From a virus: a stretch of 26,653 nt of DNA. Below, piece by piece: positions 8,537 through 15,185 of the stretch. Each line of letters starts with the position of its first letter. Position 1 is the stretch's first letter. The stretch is from positions 1-26,653 of the IMG/VR virus record IMGVR_UViG_3300032087_000599. One strand, given 5' to 3'. Both the position numbers and the translations under genes were made by a program. Under the pieces are notes generated by a model, which did not search any database, had not been told where the DNA came from, and was given only the letters and a program-made list of their open reading frames with translations.

Positions 8537-10552
8537 TTATCCGAAGTTCTTTAGAAATACTTTATCTACTGCTGCTGCCCCTATTGTAGCTAAAAACTTA
8601 GAAGCTGCTGATGACAGGAAGCCACCACCTTCAGAGCCTTTGTTAGCGCTGATATTAGCTATCATAACGTTAGCATCTCTTTCTGCAGCGTTATCTGCTG
8701 ACTGCCAAGCCCAAGCTAACATATCACGCTCACGTTGTACTACAGCATTGTATGCAGTCATAGTCAAGTTATTAGCAGCAAGAGCAGCATCACGATTGGC
8801 TTGGTTTATAGCAGCATTCTTAGCTGTGGTTACAGACTGCGCCCATGCTGCGTTGGCTTGAGCTACAACTAAGTGGTTCTTAGCGTTAAACTCATCACGT
8901 GCATTTTCTTGTTGTGTATTAAACCTAGCTTGTGCGTTGGCTTCACCTGCGTTGAAACGATCCATAGCACTCTTTTGCTCTGCATTAAACTGAGAAACTT
9001 GTGTAGACAGGTTAGCCATAAACTGATCTGTTTGCATCTGAGATGTAGCATTGAACTGTTTAGCTGCGTTCTCAGCAGCAGTATCACTCAATATAGCTGA
9101 TACTCTTTGTTGTGACTTAAACAGAGATGTTTGCTGTTCATTGTCTAAGTTAGCCATGTCCATCTCTAAGAAAGCTTGAGCATTTTGTACTTGTGCTTGC
9201 TGACGGTTGTTAAGGTTAGCCATATCAAGTTGAGACATTGTAGCTGCATCAGCTAGTACTTTAGCGTTCCTAGCATCTAAGTTAGCTATGTTGACTGTGT
9301 TAGCCATACGAGCATTCTCTAGTGCAACTTGTTGTGTTGCAGTAAAGTTCATGTTAGCTACTTCAGAGATTCTAGCTGCGTTTCTTACTTTAGTTTGGAA
9401 AGCTTGGTCAAACTCTTGCCCTAAGAAAGCTGCACGTTGCTCTGCTTTGAACATAGCCATCTGCTGCTTATTAGATGCATCCATCTGAGCGATAGGTAAT
9501 GCAGCTTCCATAGCAGCCTGTACAGTAGCCATACCTGCCATAGATGATGCACCTAGTCCACGTGCAGCCATCTGTGCTGTAGCTGCTCTCATGGCTCCTG
9601 CAGCCCAAGAAGGTGTCTCGCCACCCTCAAAGTCTTCCATTAAGCCAGATAGTTCTTCTCTTACTGTAGCAGCTTCTTCTTTTTGTAGCTCTGCTTCAGC
9701 ACGTTCCATATCTACAGTAGGACCAGATATTAACTGTTCAGGTGTTACCTCTAGTTCGGCTGTTGGTGCAACCTGCGCTGCTTGAGTTTGAGCAGCTTGT
9801 AACTGTAATGCTGCTGCTTGTGTAGGGTCCATCTGTGCAGCTTGTACTAATGCTTCTGGACTCACTTCACCTTCTGCAGGTTGTAGTCCTGCTAAAGCTT
9901 GTGTTACAGCAGGTGTAGCTGCAGCAGCAGTAACTTGTTGTGCTGCTAATTGACCAGGCTGTGCTACTTGAGCAGCAGGTCCAGCTTTTGTTATAGCTGC
10001 TGTATCTGCAGCACCTAACTGTCCTGTGTCAGTTGCTATAGTTGTACCTTTACCTGTACCAGCTACAACAGCAGCTTTAGTTGCTACGGCTGTAGGGTCA
10101 GATGTTATTTTACCAGTCATCTTACTACCAGCAGACTCTTTTTGAGTAGTATCTATGAGTGTGCCGTTAGTTGCACCGTTGGTAGTTGTGGTAGTAGTGG
10201 TTGTTTGTGCAGTAGTTGCTGGCTGTGCTGCAGGTTGTGTAGTTTTTCTTGGTTTATCATCGCCAGGACTACTGCCACCTCTAATAGCTGCTTGGTGCGC
10301 TGCTGCTCCTTTTCCTTTAGCAGCATCTAAACGTTCCCTTAGTGTTCCACCTCTAGCAAGACTTGCTGCAGGTTTACCTTCAACCATGCGTCTAGCAGCC
10401 ATTGTGTATCTACCCATCTTAGCTGCTGCTGCAGGACTAGCTGCTAGGAACAAGTTGATAGATTTCATATCTGTTGGACCATCATAACCCAGCGCTGGGA
10501 GTATTTTCTTTTCAAATGTTTCAGGCTTAAACCCTGCAAATCTCTTAGCCAT
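8537..10552 (-). CDS. Putative internal virion protein with FNA/MANLD coiled repeats
   Basis: This is a 671-residue protein. Residues 1-90 form a basic N-terminal domain. Residues 100-300 are Ala/Thr/Gln low complexity with a run of eight Thr (117-124). Residues 315-355 are a conserved-looking Ala/Met helix, and about 355-600 hold repeated helical units with Asn/Gln-rich phrases such as MANLDNEQQ, FNAEQ, FNAGEA and DEFNAKN. The end (640-671) is Gly/Ala-rich and hydrophobic. Long alpha-helical, Ala/Gln-rich proteins beside the lysozyme and other internal proteins suit a DNA-ejection or internal-core component. It is unlikely to be a tape measure because the neighbouring genes are podovirus-like. 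The start follows the stop of the 83-aa gene by 1 nt. The function is inferred from composition and context. Confidence 0.62.
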   Translation of the reverse strand: MAKRFAGFKPETFEKKILPALGYDGPTDMKSINLFLAASPAAAAKMGRYTMAARRMVEGKPAASLARGGTLRERLDAAKGKGAAAHQAAIRGGSSPGDDKPRKTTQPAAQPATTAQTTTTTTTTNGATNGTLIDTTQKESAGSKMTGKITSDPTAVATKAAVVAGTGKGTTIATDTGQLGAADTAAITKAGPAAQVAQPGQLAAQQVTAAAATPAVTQALAGLQPAEGEVSPEALVQAAQMDPTQAAALQLQAAQTQAAQVAPTAELEVTPEQLISGPTVDMERAEAELQKEEAATVREELSGLMEDFEGGETPSWAAGAMRAATAQMAARGLGASSMAGMATVQAAMEAALPIAQMDASNKQQMAMFKAEQRAAFLGQEFDQAFQTKVRNAARISEVANMNFTATQQVALENARMANTVNIANLDARNAKVLADAATMSQLDMANLNNRQQAQVQNAQAFLEMDMANLDNEQQTSLFKSQQRVSAILSDTAAENAAKQFNATSQMQTDQFMANLSTQVSQFNAEQKSAMDRFNAGEANAQARFNTQQENARDEFNAKNHLVVAQANAAWAQSVTTAKNAAINQANRDAALAANNLTMTAYNAVVQRERDMLAWAWQSADNAAERDANVMIANISANKGSEGGGFLSSAASKFLATIGAAAVDKVFLKNFG

Positions 10553-10553
10553 A

Positions 10554-10805
10554 TTATTGTTTCCCTATTTGCATCCACACTGATGCTGCAATAAATGTTA
10601 TGATAGCTACGGTAGATAGCTTAACTATTGTTGACCAGACACCTTTACGTGTGTCACGCCAAGCCTCCAGAAGACTTCGCATTTCTTGTATATCTTTACG
10701 AGCTTCATCATCATGCAAGCCTACATCACGTAACGCTGCTTGAGCGCCTCGTCTAGCTGCACGGTCTAGCATAGCTTCTAGTTCTTCTGGAGTAATATTA
10801 GACAT
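10554..10805 (-). CDS. Small DUF6127-like protein with a C-terminal membrane helix
   Basis: This is an 83-residue protein. The N-terminal 55 residues are charged and helical, with the phrase ALRDVGLHDDEARKDI followed by LLEAWRDTRKG. The C-terminal part (57-79) is a single hydrophobic membrane segment, with only a short tail after it. This layout and wording match my recollection of the DUF6127 family, found next to tail genes in prophages and gene-transfer agents and sometimes proposed to be lysis-related. It would sit in the inner membrane with the N-terminus in the cytoplasm. It is an alternative or additional holin candidate to the three-helix protein downstream. No good Shine-Dalgarno precedes ATG 10805, so translation may rely on neighbouring genes. 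Confidence 0.62.
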   Translation of the reverse strand: MSNITPEELEAMLDRAARRGAQAALRDVGLHDDEARKDIQEMRSLLEAWRDTRKGVWSTIVKLSTVAIITFIAASVWMQIGKQ

Positions 10806-10830
10806 ATGTTTTACTGGAGTGTTTTGTAAA

Positions 10831-10859
10831 GAGTTGCCACTTTATGTAAGCAGCAACTC
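10831..10859 (-). other. Hairpin in the short spacer after the 78-aa gene
   Basis: A perfect 7-bp inverted repeat, GAGTTGC (10831-10837) and GCAACTC (10853-10859), encloses a 15-nt loop and begins about 10 nt after the minus-strand stop at 10870. No clean T-run follows in the transcription direction (TTTACAAAACA), so it is at best a weak terminator or an RNA-processing or stabilising element. Confidence 0.45.
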
Positions 10860-10869
10860 CTGGGTAGAA

Positions 10870-11106
10870 TCAGTCTTCTACGGTTTCAGCTTCTTCTACT
10901 TCGTCTTCACCTTGTACAGACGCTGCAAGCATATTAGCAAATGCATCACGTCCTACTTTTAGCTGATCCATATTAAAGGCAGATGCTGATAGTTTACGAT
11001 CTAAGTCTGCAATATGATTAAACAATACTTTTTGTTCATCAGTTAGATCTTCAACAAAATATTCTTTTTCATTAATAGTGATAGGGGTTTTTTCATTTTT
11101 TCCCAT
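10870..11106 (-). CDS. Small conserved acidic protein (DUF6447-like)
   Basis: This is a 78-residue protein. The first 30 residues contain ITINEKEYFVEDLTDEQK, a beta-hairpin-like segment followed by a helix start. The middle (30-65) is helical with DRKLSASAFNMDQLKVGRDAF, and the tail is strongly acidic (EDEVEEAETVED). The pattern of a short x-I-x-EYxxxDLxDEQK opening with a following helical hairpin resembles DUF6447, a family common in cyanophages and other marine phages with no known function. A clean AAAGGAGA ribosome site precedes ATG 11106. It is one of three small genes between the fibre and the internal proteins. Confidence 0.65.
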   Translation of the reverse strand: MGKNEKTPITINEKEYFVEDLTDEQKVLFNHIADLDRKLSASAFNMDQLKVGRDAFANMLAASVQGEDEVEEAETVED

Positions 11107-11128
11107 TGCTATTCTCCTTTGTTATAGT

Positions 11129-11350
11129 TTATGTATTTGCTGCAATAGCTGCGTTAACAGCTGTCATGTCTTCGCTAGTCCAATAGTCTTTCGCTACCAT
11201 AAGCTGTAGATGTTCGACATTGCGTGAAACTGTGTCAGTCCACTCATCGTCTTCCATGCCCTCTGGTTTCCCTGCATTTAGCAGATCAACAGAGTGACCC
11301 ATTGCTGTGTAGTTTGCTGCGATTTCTTCAGCAGTTATTTCATCAGACAT
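11129..11350 (-). CDS. Small acidic protein immediately downstream of the fibre gene
   Basis: This is a 73-residue, predominantly helical acidic protein containing KPEGMEDDEW and NVEHLQLMVAKDYW. It has a good AAAAGGAGA site before ATG 11350 and lies 22 nt after the fibre stop, so it is strongly co-expressed with the fibre. Small proteins directly after phage fibres sometimes serve as fibre-assembly chaperones, but the sequence shows no recognised chaperone domain, so the role is open. Similar short acidic ORFs occur beside fibres of marine phages, as far as I can recall. Confidence 0.6.
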   Translation of the reverse strand: MSDEITAEEIAANYTAMGHSVDLLNAGKPEGMEDDEWTDTVSRNVEHLQLMVAKDYWTSEDMTAVNAAIAANT

Positions 11351-11372
11351 TTCTTTCTCCTTTTCTGTCTAA

Positions 11373-14300
11373 TTAACAAGCCATCAATACGCATGGCACT
11401 AAATACGAACCATCATCATATGTGTGACTTACATTTGTTGATGTAACTTTTGCTATTGTTTTGCTGCGAACAATATCATCACCTTGAGGCTTGGCAGTTC
11501 CATCCCCTGCCGACATTAGTAAATCACCTCTAGCAACTGTTGTGCCTTGAGCAATTCTGATAACCATATCACCTGTCATTGCAACGTTCATGTCATTGAA
11601 CTCGTCATCATCATGATCCCAATTAACAAACACCCCTGCAACATTTGGATCACCTTCTACAGAAGAAACTGCCATACAGTTTAATTGTTCGTTATCTTCT
11701 GTGTAAGCGTCAACAGCTGCTGTTTTTTCGTCACCTACTGAAACGCCCTCTGGTAATTCGTCACCTTCTTCATAATAGGTTGCGGCAACTGCTTCATGGT
11801 GCCAAACCGCCATCTGGTCAAGATTAGTCATCACTGTACCTTTAACTATAGATGTGTCTTCTGATCCATCTGTTAGCTGCGACCAACGTGATAAATGACC
11901 ACCGTTATAACTTGTGGTTGTGCCTGATATTGAGATAGTTCCCTCGATAGTATAACCTGATCTTAACCAAACAAGTTGACCGTCTGTAGTTCTATTAATA
12001 TCAACAACTGGCTGAGTCCCTGAAGAAAAATCTGCTGAACCATCACTTTTCAAGGCAATACCATCTTGACCCACCCCTGAAGGGTTTGAACTAGTAGTTC
12101 CGATTAACACATTACCACTGCTATCAATACGCATCTGCTCCGATGCATTTGTAGTAAAAGACATATGGTTATCGCTATGACTATAACGTAGCATACCAGC
12201 ATTACTGTCGCCAGAATCTCCAAAGTAAATGTAGTTACTTGCGGTTGTACCTCCAATTGCATAACGAACAATTGTATGATCACCGCTTCCTGTGCCACCA
12301 GTTTCTAACTTCATTTGAGCATCACCAGATGCTGTTGTTATATGAAGTGGATAACTGGGTGAAGTTTGTCCAATCCCTACATTACCACTGCTGTTAACAT
12401 AAACCCTAGGATTACCATCCCCATCAGACAGCACGATGTTGTTGCTTGAGGTGCGGATGTCTAGGCCGCCTTGGTTGCCGTTGTATGTGCCAATGATTGT
12501 GTTCTTAGAGCCAGTGGTCAGGTAATATCCTGCACCATTTCCAAAAAGAGCATTAATAGTTCCTGTTGTGATACTATATCCTGCATTTAAGCCAGAGGCT
12601 GTATTACCAGACCCCGTTGTTTGACTATACAAAGCACGATAACCAAGCGCAGTATTCTGAAGTCCTGAACTATTTGTGTATCCTGATTGTCTTCCTATAA
12701 AAGTGTTAAGCGTACCAGTAGTATTACTAAGCCCTGCTTGCCAACCCATAGCTGAGTTACCATAACCAGTTGTGTTTGAATACAAAGCCTCTTTACCAAT
12801 AGCTGTATTATAAGAACCACTTGTAGCAAGACGCATAGCATATAAACCAACAGCAGTATTATACGACCCTGTTACGTCATACCCTGCTTGATAGCCCATA
12901 AACGTATTATGTTGACCTGTGGTTAAGTCATAACCTGCCTGATACCCCACAGCCGTGTTGCTGCTTGCGGTGGTGTTGGACTTTAATGCCTGTTTACCAA
13001 CAGCCGTATTGTTACCACCTGTTGTATTACTTTGTAGTGCATTATCCCCTATGCCAACATTATTAGTACCTGTTGTATTGTCTAAAAGAGCATCTGCACC
13101 AACAACTACTATACGTCCTGTGGTGTTGCTTGAACCTGCACGATAACCTATTGCTATGTTGTAACTTGCAGTTGTATTAGCATCTAAAGCACTAGTACCC
13201 ATAGCTACGTTTTGTGTGCCTATGGTAATACCCTTTAATGCTTCGTAACCGATTGCTATGTTATTAGAGGCTGTTGTTGCCCCACTACCCTCATGTGCTT
13301 TATATCCAACCGCTACATTGTTTGAGCCAGTTGTATTATTTTCAATAGCTTGATAACCAATAGCAATATTACTGCTGCCAGTAGTTGTATTATGTAAGGA
13401 ATATGGAGAAATACCTACATTAAACGTACCAGTAGTATTTGAGTACAATGCTTGCCAACCTAATGCAGTATTAAAGTCAGCCGTAGTATTTGAATAAAGA
13501 GATTGATACCCAATAGCTACATTTTGCTGTCCAGTTGTATTAGCAGTACCTGCCTGATACCCAACAGCAGTGTTGTTGGATGCAGTGGTGTTTGCGCCTA
13601 GCGCAGAAGCACCCAAAGCAGTGTTGTAACTACCAGTTGTATTAGCATCTAAAGAATATGCACCATACGAAGCATTATATTCACCTGTTGTTGCTGCAAA
13701 GAAACTTTTGTAACCCATGCCAGTGTTATGCTTGTTACCACCATCAGTTAATGAGTAACCGACTTGGTATCCAACCATTGTGTTTCTAGCACTTGTTGTA
13801 GCTGAATACGCAGCTTGATACCCAACCGCTGTGTTGTTGCTTGCGGTGGTGTTGCTCACAAGTGCGTTAGAGCCAATAGCAGTATTATTAGAACCAGTAT
13901 TGTTAAATAACGAACTCTCACCTACTGCTGTATTTTGTGATCCAGTGTTAAGTTTAAGAGCGTTAAAACCAAACCCAGAGTTTGAGTTTGAAGTTGAGTT
14001 TGTGTAACCAGCTTGTTGCCCCATATAGGTGTTGTATGTACCAGTCGTATTACTATACCCAGCCTGATACCCCACAGCCGTATTGTTGGATGCAGTGGTG
14101 TTGGAGTATAAAGCCATTCTACCTATAGCCACGTTAGAAGCACCTGTGGTGTTGACCACTAAGGCATTGTCTCCAAGACCTACATTATGGCTTCCACTTG
14201 TATTATTAGCAAGTGCAGCATTGCCCAATGCAATGTTTCTACTTCCTGTAACAACACCTCCTAGTGTATCACGACCTATTGCGGTATTATAAATGCCTGT

Positions 14301-15179
14301 TGTTAAGTTTTCTGCTGCTCTTGTGCCTACTGCCGTGTTACCATTACCTGTTGCGTCCTTTAGTGCTTGATAACCGATTGCTGTTATATCTGTACCTGTA
14401 ACATTAGAGTTTGCAGCCTGATACCCAACAGCCGTGTTGTTGCTTGATGTGGTGTTGGCTTGTAGTGCCTGTTGACCTATAGCAATATTTGAAGCACCTG
14501 TAGTATTTGAAGTTAGAGCGTTTGACCCAACAGCAACGTTCCCATCTGCGGTAGTATTAGCATCTAAGGCATTATAACCAATAGCAATGTTGTTAGCACC
14601 TGTTGTATTTGCATACAAAGGTCCATTTGAACCAATTGCTGTGTTTGCAAACCCTGTAGTATTGGAGTACAGAGCCTGATAGCCAACACCTGTGTTGTGG
14701 TTTGCGGTGGTATTCGCTGTCAGCGCACCAGAACCAATCGCAGTATTACTACCACCTGGACTTACGCCATCCAAGCTATCCAATGCAGTTAAACCTAAAG
14801 CTACGTTGTTTGAACCATCAGGATAGTTACCGTCTAGCTTGATAGTAGCATCTGTAACTTCATCATCATAGACCACCAATCCATGCATGGTAACTGTACC
14901 ATCAAAATATCCATCTTTATACATCAGTGCAGATGTGCCTAAGTCCACAGTATTGTCTGTCTTAGGACGCATAACTGATGCAGTGATGACTACATCCTGC
15001 GATGGACCAAGCACTTCAATAGGCGCACCCTCTGCAGATGTGCCATCGTGTGTGTGTCCTGTAGAAGAGTTAAACGCTGCTACTACTGCGTCAAACTCAC
15101 CATCTAAGTCTGCTGCATTGATAACGTTACCGTCAGCAATGTTATTACCTGTATCGTTTCTGGTGTAACCTGTTCCCAT
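11373..15179 (-). CDS. Giant tail fibre / receptor-binding protein with YadA-head-like repeats
   Basis: This is a 1268-residue protein. Residues 1-110 look like a virion-attachment domain, with INAADLDGEFDAVVAAFN and then GHTHDGT (41-47), a phrase common at the start of marine-phage fibres. Residues about 125-910 are roughly 46 units of about 17 residues with the pattern NxAxGxxALxxNTTxx, similar to the beta-roll head of trimeric adhesins such as YadA. Residues 911-1040 contain fibre-type phrases (SSGNVGIG, SSGNVLIG). Residues about 1091-1268 form a separate, well-ordered C-terminal domain (GHLSRWSQL, VAGVFVNWD, MTGDMVIRIAQGTTVARGDL) that may be the receptor-binding tip or a folding domain. 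The protein probably forms a homotrimeric fibre that recognises the host surface. It sits directly after the hub gene, as expected. Confidence 0.82.
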   Translation of the reverse strand: MGTGYTRNDTGNNIADGNVINAADLDGEFDAVVAAFNSSTGHTHDGTSAEGAPIEVLGPSQDVVITASVMRPKTDNTVDLGTSALMYKDGYFDGTVTMHGLVVYDDEVTDATIKLDGNYPDGSNNVALGLTALDSLDGVSPGGSNTAIGSGALTANTTANHNTGVGYQALYSNTTGFANTAIGSNGPLYANTTGANNIAIGYNALDANTTADGNVAVGSNALTSNTTGASNIAIGQQALQANTTSSNNTAVGYQAANSNVTGTDITAIGYQALKDATGNGNTAVGTRAAENLTTGIYNTAIGRDTLGGVVTGSRNIALGNAALANNTSGSHNVGLGDNALVVNTTGASNVAIGRMALYSNTTASNNTAVGYQAGYSNTTGTYNTYMGQQAGYTNSTSNSNSGFGFNALKLNTGSQNTAVGESSLFNNTGSNNTAIGSNALVSNTTASNNTAVGYQAAYSATTSARNTMVGYQVGYSLTDGGNKHNTGMGYKSFFAATTGEYNASYGAYSLDANTTGSYNTALGASALGANTTASNNTAVGYQAGTANTTGQQNVAIGYQSLYSNTTADFNTALGWQALYSNTTGTFNVGISPYSLHNTTTGSSNIAIGYQAIENNTTGSNNVAVGYKAHEGSGATTASNNIAIGYEALKGITIGTQNVAMGTSALDANTTASYNIAIGYRAGSSNTTGRIVVVGADALLDNTTGTNNVGIGDNALQSNTTGGNNTAVGKQALKSNTTASSNTAVGYQAGYDLTTGQHNTFMGYQAGYDVTGSYNTAVGLYAMRLATSGSYNTAIGKEALYSNTTGYGNSAMGWQAGLSNTTGTLNTFIGRQSGYTNSSGLQNTALGYRALYSQTTGSGNTASGLNAGYSITTGTINALFGNGAGYYLTTGSKNTIIGTYNGNQGGLDIRTSSNNIVLSDGDGNPRVYVNSSGNVGIGQTSPSYPLHITTASGDAQMKLETGGTGSGDHTIVRYAIGGTTASNYIYFGDSGDSNAGMLRYSHSDNHMSFTTNASEQMRIDSSGNVLIGTTSSNPSGVGQDGIALKSDGSADFSSGTQPVVDINRTTDGQLVWLRSGYTIEGTISISGTTTSYNGGHLSRWSQLTDGSEDTSIVKGTVMTNLDQMAVWHHEAVAATYYEEGDELPEGVSVGDEKTAAVDAYTEDNEQLNCMAVSSVEGDPNVAGVFVNWDHDDDEFNDMNVAMTGDMVIRIAQGTTVARGDLLMSAGDGTAKPQGDDIVRSKTIAKVTSTNVSHTYDDGSYLVPCVLMAC
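12450..14807 (-). repeat. Repeat region of the fibre gene, about 46 units of about 51 bp
   Basis: In-frame tandem repeats encode fibre residues about 125-910. The consensus is NxAxGxxALxxNTTxx with an Asn ladder. Most units use AT-rich codons. Six dispersed segments are nearly identical at the DNA level and GC-richer: 12937-12980, 13552-13598, 13812-13855, 14062-14105, 14416-14460 and 14673-14717, each encoding a variant of TTASNNTAVGYQAG. Neighbouring cassettes lie about 250-260 nt apart (5 units) or multiples near 350 and 615 nt. The unit count was made by eye. Confidence 0.85.
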
Positions 15180-15185
15180 GTCCGT

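Noticed and set aside
1782-10487. Many plus-strand open frames of 60-160 codons opposite the late genes
   Set aside because: They have low-complexity Ser/Leu/Cys compositions mirroring the minus-strand genes, lack ribosome sites and overlap well-supported genes.
8537-10552. Tape-measure protein
   Set aside because: The coiled-repeat build could suggest it, but the neighbours are adaptor, hub and internal-type genes and no tail-tube or chaperone genes are present.
12450-14807. Tandem repeats suggestive of a CRISPR array or a diversity-generating retroelement
   Set aside because: The repeats are in-frame, contiguous and translated as one protein, with no spacer pattern. No reverse-transcriptase gene or A-specific template/variable repeat pair was seen in the window.
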